Of a stretch of DNA of 64,000 bases, positions 1-8,914 are shown piece by piece (position 1 is the stretch's first letter; each line of letters opens with the position of its first letter). The position numbers and the translations under genes were made by a program. The stretch is taken from positions 248,001 through 312,000 of the forward strand of contig NZ_CAMPJO010000003.1 of the NCBI RefSeq assembly GCF_946886895.1, read 5' to 3'. Under the pieces are notes generated by a model, which saw only the letters and a list, made by a program, of their open reading frames with translations, had not been told where the DNA came from and did no database searches. The DNA is from an uncultured Marinobacter sp. (GTDB taxonomy: Bacteria > Pseudomonadota > Gammaproteobacteria > Pseudomonadales > Oleiphilaceae).

Positions 1-87
1 CACGCCGCCGAAGCGGGTCAGAAGGGTGACCAGGGTCATGATGGCAACCAGCGCCAGAACACCGGCGGTTGTGGTCTCAATCGTCAT
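1..87 (-). CDS. azlD: AzlD-family branched-chain amino acid transport subunit, N-terminal part
   Basis: Only the first 29 codons are inside the window; the gene runs off the left edge. The peptide begins MTIETTTAGVLALVAIM, a short polar start leading into a hydrophobic helix, as in AzlD proteins. The start codon overlaps the end of the AzlC gene by 11 bases, the usual translational coupling of this pair. AzlD is the small membrane partner of AzlC in exporters of branched-chain amino acids. The assignment rests mainly on the position after azlC, because too little sequence is visible for a firm family call. Confidence 0.7.
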   Translation of the reverse strand, partial: MTIETTTAGVLALVAIMTLVTLLTRFGGV

Positions 88-817
88 GGGGCTGGCTCCT
101 CGCCGCCGCAGGTGTCTTTTTCTCCAGCCAGAAAAAGCCGACAAGGCCACCGGCCAGCGCGCCTGCCACCACATGGGTGTTGGCGGGCAGCCAGGCCCAC
201 GCCACCAGGGATGCCAGGGCCGCAACGGTCCAGGCCACCAGTATCCGGGGTGATTTCTTCCCGCCCAGGGCCATGGCCAGCAGGAAACAGCCGAGCACCA
301 TATCCAGCCCCAGGGACTTTGGATTCTGCAGCAGGCCGCCAAAATAAACGCCCAGCCAGGTGCCGATTATCCAGGCGATCCAGAGCACCAGCCCGCCGCC
401 CAGGATGACTTCGAGATTCCGTTTGCCACTCTGATATTCCTGCGCAGACACCGCCCAGTTGGCATCGGTGAGCAGCAGCAACAGGCCGTAGCGCTTACCG
501 GGAGAGACGTCTCTCAGCATCGGATACAGCGAGGCGCCCATGAGCAGATGGCGGGAGTTGATGGCAAAGACCACCACAATCAGCGGCACAATCGACACCT
601 CGCCGCCCCACATGTCGATAGCGGCAAATTGCGAGGCCCCGGCAAAGACCGTGGCACTCATCAGTATCGCTTCCAGGGGCTGCAGGCCTCCCTGGGTTGC
701 CGCCAAACCAAAGGCAGCACCAAACGCCACCACAAATAACGAGATGGGCAACAGCCGAAAGAATTCCAGCCGCACTTTGTGCGGCTGGATTTTATACGTG
801 TAGGAAGCGACAGACAT
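77..817 (-). CDS. azlC: AzlC-family branched-chain amino acid exporter, large subunit
   Basis: A 246-residue protein with about six to seven hydrophobic segments and the AzlC hallmarks near residues 45-70 (ILMSATVFAGASQFAAI) and 85-95 (INSRHLLMGASLY). The length is normal for the family. AzlC with AzlD forms an inner-membrane exporter of branched-chain amino acids. The ATG start follows a short leader after the convergently placed upstream intergenic space. The leucine dehydrogenase encoded nearby also concerns branched-chain amino acids, so a shared physiological theme is possible, but the two are on opposite strands and not an operon. Confidence 0.9.
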   Translation of the reverse strand: MSVASYTYKIQPHKVRLEFFRLLPISLFVVAFGAAFGLAATQGGLQPLEAILMSATVFAGASQFAAIDMWGGEVSIVPLIVVVFAINSRHLLMGASLYPMLRDVSPGKRYGLLLLLTDANWAVSAQEYQSGKRNLEVILGGGLVLWIAWIIGTWLGVYFGGLLQNPKSLGLDMVLGCFLLAMALGGKKSPRILVAWTVAALASLVAWAWLPANTHVVAGALAGGLVGFFWLEKKTPAAARSQPHDD

Positions 818-897
818 TGATGGAAACTAGGCCAGAATCTGTCGCCTGCGTATAGGTAGATGCCGAAGGGTTGCCCAAAACGGGCCCTCAATGCGGC

Positions 898-1440
898 TTA
901 GTGGACAACGTGAATCTTCCCGTCGGCGGCGGCCAGAGGGTTGTTGAAACTGCTGCCTTCGGCCTGCAACTCGGCTTCCGGATGGTTCAGTGCCATCAGT
1001 TCCTTCATTTGCTCCGTGTGAGCCTTGGGCACGTCCACCATCACCAGATAACGACCGGCTTCGATATCGCTGTGAAACCTCCGGATGCGGTAGTTTTCGG
1101 TACCGATGCCACCGAAACCGCCCAGCCAGCCACCGGCCAGAACCGCAAAAGCAGCCATGGCCATGTAGGCGGAGACGGGCCAGTCCAGGCCGCCCCAAAG
1201 CGCGAGAGGGGTGACAAAAAACACCGCAACCAGAGCGCCGATCATCACTCCCCGCTCAACAAACCGGGGCAGATCGGTCCGGTCCAGAACACTGGCGGAG
1301 TGCAGCCGGTGGGTGTAAAGGCCCGCTTCATCCTTGCTGACAATGTGAAAGCGCCAGTTCGAGAGACCCCGTTCGTGCAGGTCGTCGGAAATGCCCTGAA
1401 CGCTGTCAATCGAATCGACCAGGTAAAATAGCCGTTTCAT
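898..1440 (-). CDS. Conserved hypothetical membrane protein
   Basis: A 180-residue protein. The first 60 residues look like a soluble alpha/beta domain (MKRLFYLVDSIDSVQGISDD), then two hydrophobic segments lie at about residues 65-85 and 95-118, separated by a short loop, and a soluble tail follows. The ATG was chosen because a clear AAGGAG ribosome site lies six bases upstream; an upstream GTG would bury that site inside the gene. The layout resembles small inner-membrane stress proteins with a ferredoxin-like N-terminal domain, but I do not recognise a named family. It stands alone between azlC and the leucine dehydrogenase gene. Confidence 0.8.
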   Translation of the reverse strand: MKRLFYLVDSIDSVQGISDDLHERGLSNWRFHIVSKDEAGLYTHRLHSASVLDRTDLPRFVERGVMIGALVAVFFVTPLALWGGLDWPVSAYMAMAAFAVLAGGWLGGFGGIGTENYRIRRFHSDIEAGRYLVMVDVPKAHTEQMKELMALNHPEAELQAEGSSFNNPLAAADGKIHVVH

Positions 1441-1641
1441 CGTCGTCTCCTTCACCGGTTATGGTGAACAGAACACACACCTTGATTATAAGACAACCAG
1501 GCCATCCTGTTCTGGCGTGCTAAAACCGTTTCATAATAACCAGATCCCTGATAGCGCAAGATTTTCTAAGAAAAACAGTCGCCTCAACAGAACCTTATCG
1601 CCCCGGCACCATCAAAACTGTCAAAGTTTGGCGGACAGTAG

Positions 1642-1657
1642 TTGACGTTTACGTCAA
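1642..1657. promoter_or_regulatory. Palindromic operator candidate upstream of leucine dehydrogenase, LiuR-like
   Basis: A 7-base inverted repeat (TTGACGT-TT-ACGTCAA) in the otherwise gene-free 368-base stretch ahead of the leucine dehydrogenase gene. Its left arm doubles as a possible -35 box, with a weak -10 (TAGCTT) 17 bases downstream. The ACGTTTACGT core resembles sites of LiuR, a MerR-type regulator of leucine and fatty acid catabolism in gammaproteobacteria. The site is visible; the regulator is inferred. I see nothing else notable in this stretch. Confidence 0.4.
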
Positions 1658-1808
1658 AAGAACTTAGCTTGTTTTCGTCCAGCCCCAAAAGGGCCGTTCC
1701 CCACGGGAACACCGGACACTTGAAATCAGAACGCCGGCCACAAGCCGGGCGACAAGAACAAGACACCCGCTCACGCCGAGATCCGGCCAGGTGGGAGAGG
1801 ATTTCACT

Positions 1809-2930
1809 ATGTTCGATAGCACCCCCTCCATGAACGTATTCAGCCACCCTGAGTTCGACAATCACGAACACCTGTCCTTTTTCTGCGACCCCGAAACCGG
1901 ACTGAAAGCCATCGTTGCCATCCACAACACCTCCCGAGGCCCGGCCCTGGGCGGTTGCCGGATGTTTCCCTATGCCACCGACGAGCAAGCCCTGCGCGAT
2001 GTGCTGCGGCTGTCCCGGGGCATGACCTACAAGTCCGCCCTGGCCAATCTGGACCTGGGTGGCGGCAAATCGGTGATCATCGGTGACCCCCGGAAAGATA
2101 AAACGGACGCTCTGATGGAAGCCATGGGGCGTCATCTGGAAAGCCTCGGCGGCCGTTACATTGCGGCGGAGGACTCTGGCACCAGCGTGCCTGACCTCAA
2201 GGTAATGGGCCGGCACACCCGGCATGTGGCGGGCATCGCCACCCGCACCGGATTTGACGGCAACCCCAGCAATGGTGACCCGTCACCCGCGACAGCCTAC
2301 GGCACCTTTATCGGCCTGAAAGCCGCCGTAAAACAGAAGCTGGGGCGGGATAACCTGAACGGGCTGAAAGTCGCCATTCAGGGCATTGGCAATGTCGGTT
2401 TCCGGCTGGCCAAACACCTCCGGGACGCCGGTGCCGAACTCTGGGTGTACGACATCCACGAAGACAACCTGCGGCGGGCGGTGGATCAACTGGGCGCCAA
2501 ACCGGCGGCCGCCGAGAATATCCTGTACCTGCCCGTGGATGTGGTCGCCCCCTGCGCCATGGGTGCGGTGCTGAACGACACCAGCATCCCGCAATTGCAG
2601 GCCCCCATCGTCGCCGGGGCCGCCAACAATCTGCTGGAACACCCGGAGCACGACGCCATGCTGCGGGACCGGGGCATCCTCTATGCGCCGGACTTCGCCA
2701 TCAACGCCGGGGGCATCATCGATGTGTTCTACGAGCGTACCGGCGCCACGCCGGAGAAAGTGCGCGCCCATGTCGACACCATTGGCGACACCCTGACCGA
2801 GATCTTCACCCGTTCTGAGCGCAGTGGCCGCCCGACCGGCGCCATCGCCAACGAACTGGCGGAAGAGCGATTCCGCAAGCACGCACCGGCCACCGGCCCG
2901 GGGCCTCAGCGGTTCGCTCACGTCGGATAA
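1809..2930 (+). CDS. ldh: Leucine (Leu/Phe/Val) dehydrogenase
   Basis: NAD-dependent oxidative deamination of branched-chain amino acids to 2-oxo acids. The 373-residue protein has the catalytic lysines of the family at K75 (GMTYK) and K87 ([12 protein letters not shown]) and a Rossmann motif [10 protein letters not shown] near residue 200. The length fits leucine dehydrogenases. The ATG was chosen because a purine-rich GGGAGAGG lies eight bases upstream; an earlier in-frame GTG overlaps that site. A sodium-coupled symporter follows downstream on the same strand and may feed amino acid substrate, although the gap and a possible terminator argue that it is transcribed separately. Confidence 0.93.
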   Translation: MFDSTPSMNVFSHPEFDNHEHLSFFCDPETGLKAIVAIHNTSRGPALGGCRMFPYATDEQALRDVLRLSRGMTYKSALANLDLGGGKSVIIGDPRKDKTDALMEAMGRHLESLGGRYIAAEDSGTSVPDLKVMGRHTRHVAGIATRTGFDGNPSNGDPSPATAYGTFIGLKAAVKQKLGRDNLNGLKVAIQGIGNVGFRLAKHLRDAGAELWVYDIHEDNLRRAVDQLGAKPAAAENILYLPVDVVAPCAMGAVLNDTSIPQLQAPIVAGAANNLLEHPEHDAMLRDRGILYAPDFAINAGGIIDVFYERTGATPEKVRAHVDTIGDTLTEIFTRSERSGRPTGAIANELAEERFRKHAPATGPGPQRFAHVG

Positions 2931-2985
2931 CCCGGGCCACCGGTTATCCCCCCTGGGGCCGAGCCCCGGCACGGCCCTGTTTTTC
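2925..2985 (+). terminator. Possible transcription terminator after leucine dehydrogenase
   Basis: An 8-base inverted repeat (GGATAACC / GGTTATCC) overlaps the stop codon of the dehydrogenase gene. A GC-rich second hairpin (GGGCC / GGCCC) ending in TGTTTTT follows. The T-run makes an intrinsic terminator plausible, but the stems are interrupted by competing pairings. Confidence 0.4.
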
Positions 2986-3017
2986 CCTGACAACAACAAG
3001 TATCACAGGAGTTCTTC

Positions 3018-4430
3018 ATGTCTGTAACACCCTCTGGCTCTGCCGCCTCTTCCGACGCCATGGAAGGGGCAAGCGCCAAGCGTGGCCTCTGGTCATCGCG
3101 CCTTACCTTCATTCTTGCCGCCACCGGGTCCGCCGTTGGCCTGGGCAATATCTGGAAATTCCCCTACATCACCGGCGAAAACGGCGGCGGCGCCTTTGTC
3201 CTGATGTACCTGATCTGTATTGCCGTGATCGGCATTCCGATCATGATGGCGGAAGTCATGATTGGCCGACGGGGCGGCCGCAGCCCGGTGAAGAGCCTGC
3301 GGCTGATTGCCGAACACGACGGGCTGAAGCCGGTCTGGCAGATGATTGGCGTCGTTGGCGTGCTGACCGGGTTCCTGATTCTCTCGTTCTATTCCGTGAT
3401 CGGCGGCTGGGCCGTATCCTACGTTGGCACCGCCGCCAGCGGCCAGCTTGCGGGCCAGTCGGCAGAGGCCATTGGCGCGATCTTCTCCGGACTGCTCAGC
3501 GATCCGATGACTCTGCTCCTGTGGCACAGCGTGTTCATGGCGCTGGTGATGGTGGTGGTTGCCCGTGGCGTCCGTTCCGGGCTCGAGCGGGCGGTCAGCA
3601 TCCTGATGCCGGCACTGTTTGTGCTGCTCCTGATCGTGGTCGGCTACGCCATGACCAGCGGTGGTTTTGGTCGTGCGGCGGCCTTCCTGTTCCAGCCGGA
3701 TTTCTCGAAACTGACCACCGCCGGTGTCCTCGTTGCCCTTGGCCACGCTTTCTTTACCCTGAGCCTGGGCATGGCCGTGATGATGGCTTACGGCTCCTAT
3801 CTGCCGAAGAACATCTCCATCGCCAAAACCTCCATTACCGTGTCCATTATTGACACCGGTGTGGCACTGCTCGCGGGCATGGCCATTTTCCCGATCGTGT
3901 TCGCCAACGGCCTGGAGCCCGCCGCCGGCCCCGGCCTGATCTTCCAGACCTTGCCGCTGGCCTTTGGCCAGATGCCCATGGGTTCACTGTTCGGCACCCT
4001 GTTTTTTGTACTGCTGATTTTTGCCGCCTGGACCTCCGGGATTTCTCTGCTGGAGCCCATCGTGGAATGGCTGGAAGAGCAGAAAGGCATGAACCGTATG
4101 GTGAGCACCCTGGGCGCGGGCCTGGTCTGCTGGGCGCTGGGCATTGCCTCGATCCTGTCCCTGAACCTGTGGGCCGACTTCGCCCCGCTGAGCTTCGTTC
4201 CCATGCTGGAAGGCAAGACCATCTTCGACCTGCTGGACTTCTTCACCGCCAACATCCTGCTGCCGCTGGGCGGTCTTCTGGTGGCTGTGTTCGCTGGCTG
4301 GGCAATGTCCCGGAAGGTGCTGGAAAGTGAACTGGCCCTGTCCGCGCCGATGTTCCGGTTGTGGTACGTAACCCTGCGCTTCATCACGCCGGTCGCCGTC
4401 ACCGCGGTGTTTGTTTACAACCTGGTCTGA
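3018..4430 (+). CDS. Sodium-dependent transporter of the neurotransmitter:sodium symporter family
   Basis: A 470-residue protein with about 11-12 membrane helices. The first helix carries the diagnostic sodium and substrate site segment TGSAVGLGNIWKFPY (about residues 35-49), followed by ENGGGAFVLMYL. These are the LeuT/SNF family signatures; members import amino acids or amines with sodium. An AGGAG site lies eight bases before the ATG. Given the leucine dehydrogenase gene just upstream on the same strand, a branched-chain or other amino acid substrate is a reasonable guess, but substrate cannot be read from the sequence. Confidence 0.92.
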   Translation: MSVTPSGSAASSDAMEGASAKRGLWSSRLTFILAATGSAVGLGNIWKFPYITGENGGGAFVLMYLICIAVIGIPIMMAEVMIGRRGGRSPVKSLRLIAEHDGLKPVWQMIGVVGVLTGFLILSFYSVIGGWAVSYVGTAASGQLAGQSAEAIGAIFSGLLSDPMTLLLWHSVFMALVMVVVARGVRSGLERAVSILMPALFVLLLIVVGYAMTSGGFGRAAAFLFQPDFSKLTTAGVLVALGHAFFTLSLGMAVMMAYGSYLPKNISIAKTSITVSIIDTGVALLAGMAIFPIVFANGLEPAAGPGLIFQTLPLAFGQMPMGSLFGTLFFVLLIFAAWTSGISLLEPIVEWLEEQKGMNRMVSTLGAGLVCWALGIASILSLNLWADFAPLSFVPMLEGKTIFDLLDFFTANILLPLGGLLVAVFAGWAMSRKVLESELALSAPMFRLWYVTLRFITPVAVTAVFVYNLV

Positions 4431-4440
4431 ACCCGGGGAG

Positions 4441-5343
4441 TCAGAGCTGAGTCAGGGAGGCCTTCAGGGCCTCCCCGATTCGGGCATTCAGCTTCAGATC
4501 CACCAGACTGTCGGCCCGGGTGCGACCGAGGTTCAGCGTCGCAATCGGCTTGCCCCACTCCTTGGCGTAACGGCAGAAGCGAAACCCGGAATACACCATC
4601 AGCGACGAACCAATCACCAGCAGGCCCTCACTGGCCTTGAGCACATCCAGGGCGGAATAAACGCGCTCTTTGGGCACATAATCCCCGAAAAACACCACAT
4701 CCGGCTTCAGTATGCCCTCGCAGGCCGGGCAGTCCGCCAGCCGGAATTCCGAGAAATCCACCTCCAGATCGGCATCGCCATCCGGCGCCGTATCCGCCGT
4801 ATACGTCCGGAATCCGGGGTTCAGATCCGCACACCGGTCGTGCACCTCATCCCGTGGGCAGCGGTAGCCACAGCTCATGCACACCACTTCATCCGCCCGG
4901 CCATGGAGGTCCGTTACCGCCCGGGTGCCGGCTTTCTGGTGCAACCGGTCCACGTTCTGGGTCACGACCAGGCTGCTGTGGTTGAGCAGTTCCAGATCCG
5001 AAATGTAATGGTGGGAAGGGTTGGGCGTGGCATTACGCATCACCGGCCAGCCAATCAGACTGCGACCCCAATAACGCCGGCGGGTATGGACGTCTTCCAT
5101 GAAGGCCCGGTGCTGAACCGGCTGCTTGCGTTTCCAGGCGCCATCGCCATCCCGGTAATCCGGAATGCCGGAATCGGTACTGACCCCGGCGCCGGTGAGA
5201 ATCAGCAACCGCGGGTGACGCTGGATAAACTCCGCCAGCAAGGCGCCCGCCTCGTCCGGCTCATGCAGCACCGGCGGCTGCTCCGGCTCGGGCAGGCGCT
5301 GGCTGGAACTGAAAGGTCGGCTTCGGTGGGTCATCACAGGCAT
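4441..5343 (-). CDS. NAD-dependent protein deacylase of the SIR2 family
   Basis: A 300-residue sirtuin. Visible motifs are the NAD-binding GAGVSTDSGIPDYRD (about residue 51), QNVDRLH (about 129), the catalytic histidine in DLHGRA (about 147), and a zinc site made by CMSC and later CPAC pairs. Sirtuins remove acyl groups from lysines using NAD. The insertion between the two cysteine pairs is longer than in small CobB proteins, as in class II-like sirtuins of proteobacteria. It converges with the symporter gene and ends ten bases from it. An in-frame ATG three codons later is an equally possible start. Confidence 0.92.
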   Translation of the reverse strand: MPVMTHRSRPFSSSQRLPEPEQPPVLHEPDEAGALLAEFIQRHPRLLILTGAGVSTDSGIPDYRDGDGAWKRKQPVQHRAFMEDVHTRRRYWGRSLIGWPVMRNATPNPSHHYISDLELLNHSSLVVTQNVDRLHQKAGTRAVTDLHGRADEVVCMSCGYRCPRDEVHDRCADLNPGFRTYTADTAPDGDADLEVDFSEFRLADCPACEGILKPDVVFFGDYVPKERVYSALDVLKASEGLLVIGSSLMVYSGFRFCRYAKEWGKPIATLNLGRTRADSLVDLKLNARIGEALKASLTQL

Positions 5344-5358
5344 ACAGGCTCCGGTTTC

Positions 5359-6090
5359 TCAGCCCGGCTTGCGGGCCACATACACGGTGTTGAACGATTC
5401 CCTGTTCTGGAATGGATTGAAGAAGGATACGACATGGCAGGCGACATCGATGAATACGTCGCGCAATACGGCCATGAACTCGTCATCCTCAGCTTCGTTC
5501 GACCACATGGCAAATACGCCCCGGGGTTTCAGTTGCCGGGCCATCAGCTGGAGGTTGTTGGCGGTGTAGAAGCTGGCACTGGCGTCGTGCAGCAGGGCCC
5601 GGGGCGAGTGGTCGATATCGAGGAGGATGGCATCGAATGGTTTTCCGGGGTTGTCCGGATCAAAGCCGCCGGTTTCGGGATCGGCGATGGCGAGGTCAAA
5701 GAAGCTGCCGTGGACGTAACGATTCCGTGGATCGACGTTGAGGTCTTTGCCGAGAGGCACGAGCTCCTGCTGGTGCCAGCCGATCACGGGCTGGAGGTAT
5801 TCCACGACGAGCAGTTCGGCCACGCGCTGGTGTTTGAGAGCCGCTACGGCGGTGTAACCGAGGCCGAGGCCGCCGACAACCACACTGAGGTTTTCGCCTT
5901 CTGTTTCGCCCAGCCCGATATCCGAGAGCGCGACTTCGGCGTCCACAAACATGCTGGACATGAGGAATTCCTCGCCCAGTTTCACCTCGAAGATGTCCCG
6001 GTCGCCAATGGCCGGAATACGCCGCCGGCGCAGCGTGATCTCGCCGATCACAGAAGGTTGGCTGTCGATTTGCTCAAAAAGCAGTCCCAT
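5359..6090 (-). CDS. Spermidine synthase-like SAM-binding protein
   Basis: A 243-residue protein with the spermine/spermidine synthase fold: a small N-terminal beta region, the nucleotide-binding loop VVVGGLGLGYTAVAAL (about residue 71) and ILLDIDHSP (about residue 155). It lacks some of the polyamine-binding signature of true SpeE enzymes, so the reaction is uncertain. The ATG with GGAAGG upstream was preferred to a TTG/GTG start that would overlap the preceding gene by 26 bases. With this start it lies four bases downstream of the DUF1415 gene, indicating an operon. Confidence 0.82.
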   Translation of the reverse strand: MGLLFEQIDSQPSVIGEITLRRRRIPAIGDRDIFEVKLGEEFLMSSMFVDAEVALSDIGLGETEGENLSVVVGGLGLGYTAVAALKHQRVAELLVVEYLQPVIGWHQQELVPLGKDLNVDPRNRYVHGSFFDLAIADPETGGFDPDNPGKPFDAILLDIDHSPRALLHDASASFYTANNLQLMARQLKPRGVFAMWSNEAEDDEFMAVLRDVFIDVACHVVSFFNPFQNRESFNTVYVARKPG

Positions 6091-6094
6091 CTGT

Positions 6095-6655
6095 TCAGAC
6101 CTTCCTGATTGGTTCACCAAGACACAAGTTCAGAATGCTCCGCATCTTCTCCGAGCCCAGATCGTTCATAAGCTCAATATTTCTCTGCGGAATTCCGTCC
6201 ACATCCGGGTAACCGTCAATCGCCGCTTCCAGACTGGCTTCCCGCAACAGATGCAGCATGGGAAACGGTGAACGGTTGGTGTAATTCTCAGCAGCATCCG
6301 GCTCAGTGCCTGCAAACTGATAGTCCGGATGGAAACTGGCGATCTGGTATACGCCTTCCATGTCCAGGTACGTCAACAACCCATCGGCGGCATCGAGAAA
6401 TTCATTGTAGGGCGCGAAGCCCTGTAATACACCCGGGTGGATCAAGAGTGTGGTTTCAATCTCCGGCTCATCTTCCAACCGCTGAAGCTCCGAGTGCAGG
6501 GCCTGTAACAGCTCGTCTTCCGTTTCGGCTTCCGACACCACAAACCGCACCCGGTTCCGGACCAACTCCCGTTTGGCGAACGGACACAAGTTATATCCGA
6601 CGACCACGTCTTCGACCCACTTTCGGGTCGCGTTAGTAACTTCGCTCTCACCCAT
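6095..6655 (-). CDS. DUF1415 family protein
   Basis: A 186-residue soluble protein with the DUF1415 features: ATRKWVEDVVVGYNLCPFAK near the N-terminus, a histidine-proline pair in LIHPGVL and the late FHPDYQFAGT and NRSPFPMLHLLRE segments. The family is widespread in gammaproteobacteria and has no proved function. The second in-frame ATG was chosen because GGAAG lies nine bases upstream; the earlier ATG has no ribosome site. It is the first gene of a two-gene operon with the spermidine-synthase-like gene. Confidence 0.85.
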   Translation of the reverse strand: MGESEVTNATRKWVEDVVVGYNLCPFAKRELVRNRVRFVVSEAETEDELLQALHSELQRLEDEPEIETTLLIHPGVLQGFAPYNEFLDAADGLLTYLDMEGVYQIASFHPDYQFAGTEPDAAENYTNRSPFPMLHLLREASLEAAIDGYPDVDGIPQRNIELMNDLGSEKMRSILNLCLGEPIRKV

Positions 6656-6702
6656 GCGCTTGCAGCTTCCGTGATTCATTCAAAGGCCACTCACAGGTCT
6701 GA

Positions 6703-6817
6703 GCGGACGGGTGGGTAGGCCTCTCCAAAAATTTGCGGAGCCATGGATGGCGGAGCAGAAGCGCCACATGGACGTGCCGAAGGAGCGGTTTTTGGAGAGG
6801 CCTACCCACCCGTCCGC
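6703..6817. repeat. Element with 29-base perfect inverted arms (possible MITE or giant REP-like hairpin)
   Basis: Two arms of 29 bases (beginning GCGGACGGGTGGGTAGGCCT and its complement) are perfect inverted copies and flank a 57-base centre. The centre contains the repeated words GGAGC and CATGGA. The element fills the intergenic space between the DUF1415 gene and the ABC-F gene. The perfect arms suggest a mobile or amplified repeat; the family is not known to me. No target duplication was identified. Confidence 0.75.
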
Positions 6818-6845
6818 AACCACCCAGAGTCCGAAGACCAAAAAA

Positions 6846-8432
6846 TCAAACGTACCCCTGACTCCGAAGATAATCATCATAAGACCCGCTGAAGTCAGTA
6901 ATGCCCTCGGGCTTCAACTCAATAATCCGCGTCGCCAAAGAAGAAACAAACTCCCGGTCATGGCTGACAAAAATCAGCGTCCCCGGATAATTCTCCAGCG
7001 CCAGGTTCAACGCCTCGATGGACTCCATATCCAGGTGGTTCGTAGGCTCATCCATCAGCATCACATTGGGCTTCTGCAGAATCAGCTTGCCGAACAGCAT
7101 CCGGCCCTGCTCGCCACCCGAAATCACCCGCACCGACTTGCCGATATCGTCGCCCGAAAACAGCATACGCCCAAGGGTTCCGCGCACCAGCTGCTCGCCG
7201 CCCTTGGTCCACTGGGCCATCCAGTCGGAGAGTGTGTCGTCGGAGGCGAAGTCCGCAGTATGATCCTGGGCGAAGTAGCCCACTTCCGCGCTGTCGGTCC
7301 ACTTCACGTCACCGGAATCCGGCGCCAATTTGCCGGCCAGACACTGCAGCAGCGTGGTCTTGCCGATGCCGTTGGGTCCAATGATGGCGACCCGTTCACC
7401 GGCTTCGATCTGCAGGTTCAGTTTCGACAATACGCATTCTTCACCGAAGCCCTTATAGAGATCTTTCAGAGTCACCGCCTGGCGGTGCAGCTTCTTGCCC
7501 TGCTCGAAACGGATAAACGGACTCACCCGGCTGGAAGGCTTGACCTCCTCCAACTGGATCTTGTCGATCTGGCGGGCCCGGGAGGTGGCCTGTTTGGCTT
7601 TGGACGCGTTCGCCGAGAAGCGGCTGACGAACTGCTGGAGTTCGGCAATCTGGGCCTTCTTCTTGGCGTTGTCCGAGAGCATGCGCTCACGGGCCTGGGT
7701 GGCGGCGGTCATGTACTCGTCATAGTTGCCGGGGAACAGGCGCAGTTCGCCATAATCCAGATCCGCCATGTGGGTGCACACGCTGTTCAGGAAGTGGCGG
7801 TCGTGGGAGATGATGATCATGGTGCTGTTGCGGGCCACCAGGATGCTTTCCAGCCAGCGGATAGTGTTGATGTCCAGGTGGTTGGTGGGCTCGTCCAGCA
7901 ACAGCACATCCGGATCGGAGAACAGCGCCTGGGCTAGCAGCACCCGAAGTTTCCAGCCCGGCGCCAGGGCGCTCATGGGGCCGTTGTGCTGTTCCAGCGG
8001 TATGTCGAGGCCCAGCAATAGCTCGCCGGCGCGGGCATCGGCGGTGTAGCCGTCCATTTCCGCAAACTGGACTTCCAGGTCCGCCACGGCCATGCCTTCT
8101 TCCTCGCTCATTTCCGGCAGGGAATAGATGCGGTCGCGCTCTTTCTTGACGTTCCAGAGCTCCTCATGGCCCATGATCACGGTATCGATGACCGAGCAGT
8201 CCTCGTAGGCAAACTGGTCCTGGCGCAGTTTACCCAGCCGGACATTGGGCTCCAGCATGACCTGGCCCGCCGAGGGCTCGAGGTCGCCACCCAGGATTTT
8301 CATCAGGGTGGATTTGCCGCAGCCGTTGGCCCCGATCAGGCCGTAGCGGTTGCCGTTGCCGAATTTGGCGGATACGTTTTCAAACAGGGGCCTGGCCCCG
8401 AATTGCATGGTGATGTTGGCGGTGGAGATCAA
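6846..8432 (-). CDS. ybiT: ABC-F family ATPase, YbiT type
   Basis: A soluble protein of 528 residues with two ABC domains and no membrane part. Walker A motifs are GANGCGKST and GPNGIGKTT; Walker B motifs both end LDEPTNHLD or MDEPTNHLD; the second signature is [10 protein letters not shown] charged linker rich in lysine and alanine (about residues 240-300) joins them. ABC-F proteins act on the ribosome. YbiT of E. coli starts at a matching point (residues reading NVTMQFG), so the TTG start giving [12 protein letters not shown] was chosen rather than an ATG 46 codons upstream whose extra residues look unlike the family. Confidence 0.9.
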   Translation of the reverse strand: MISTANITMQFGARPLFENVSAKFGNGNRYGLIGANGCGKSTLMKILGGDLEPSAGQVMLEPNVRLGKLRQDQFAYEDCSVIDTVIMGHEELWNVKKERDRIYSLPEMSEEEGMAVADLEVQFAEMDGYTADARAGELLLGLDIPLEQHNGPMSALAPGWKLRVLLAQALFSDPDVLLLDEPTNHLDINTIRWLESILVARNSTMIIISHDRHFLNSVCTHMADLDYGELRLFPGNYDEYMTAATQARERMLSDNAKKKAQIAELQQFVSRFSANASKAKQATSRARQIDKIQLEEVKPSSRVSPFIRFEQGKKLHRQAVTLKDLYKGFGEECVLSKLNLQIEAGERVAIIGPNGIGKTTLLQCLAGKLAPDSGDVKWTDSAEVGYFAQDHTADFASDDTLSDWMAQWTKGGEQLVRGTLGRMLFSGDDIGKSVRVISGGEQGRMLFGKLILQKPNVMLMDEPTNHLDMESIEALNLALENYPGTLIFVSHDREFVSSLATRIIELKPEGITDFSGSYDDYLRSQGYV

Positions 8433-8616
8433 GAAACAAACCTGTCGATGTGGGGCCGGTGGGCGCCGGCGATAAGAAAGCCGGCATTGTACAGGTTTGC
8501 AGGCAGGACTGTGAGGCCGCAAAAACACGGATAAAAAGCGCTTGCCTCGCACCGGTGTAGCGGGCAGCATTCGCTCCTGAACAACGACATCAACTCATCG
8601 AACAAGGGTATTGACC

Positions 8617-8895
8617 ATGGCACAGGCAAGCGCACGGCACATTCTGGTAGACAGCGAAGCACAATGTGAAGAACTGAAGAAGGCCATCGAAGGCGGCCAG
8701 GACTTCGCGGAAGTGGCGAAGCAGCACTCCTCCTGCCCTTCTGGCCGCAACGGCGGCGACCTGGGCTCTTTCGGCCCGGGCCAGATGGTGCCGGAGTTCG
8801 ACAAGGCAGTGTTCAACAGCGAGCTGAACACCGTGATTGGCCCCATTAAAACCCAGTTTGGCTACCACCTGCTGGAGGTGACCAGCCGCAGCTGA
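8617..8895 (+). CDS. ppiC: Parvulin-type peptidyl-prolyl cis-trans isomerase C
   Basis: A 92-residue single-domain parvulin, the same size as E. coli PpiC. Active-site segments are visible: ARHILV at residues 6-11, HSSCPSGRNGGDLGSFGPGQ in the middle and GPIKTQFGYHLLEV near the end. It catalyses proline isomerisation during folding in the cytoplasm; there is no signal peptide. The ATG seven bases after AAGGG was chosen over one two codons earlier. It is divergent from the ABC-F gene, with a 184-base shared promoter region. Confidence 0.94.
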   Translation: MAQASARHILVDSEAQCEELKKAIEGGQDFAEVAKQHSSCPSGRNGGDLGSFGPGQMVPEFDKAVFNSELNTVIGPIKTQFGYHLLEVTSRS

Positions 8896-8914
8896 TCACC
8901 CTTCACGTTCAGTA

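Noticed and set aside
1584..2225. A 213-codon leftward frame upstream of and overlapping leucine dehydrogenase
   Set aside because: Antisense to the 5' part of the dehydrogenase gene and its promoter; no motif.
4411..6108. A 565-codon rightward open frame
   Set aside because: It lies antisense to the sirtuin and spermidine-synthase-like genes, which have clear motifs. The translation is low in complexity, without domains; GC-rich DNA gives such shadows.
6711..7937. A 408-codon rightward open frame
   Set aside because: Antisense to the ABC-F gene and starting inside the 29-base inverted repeat element. No domains.
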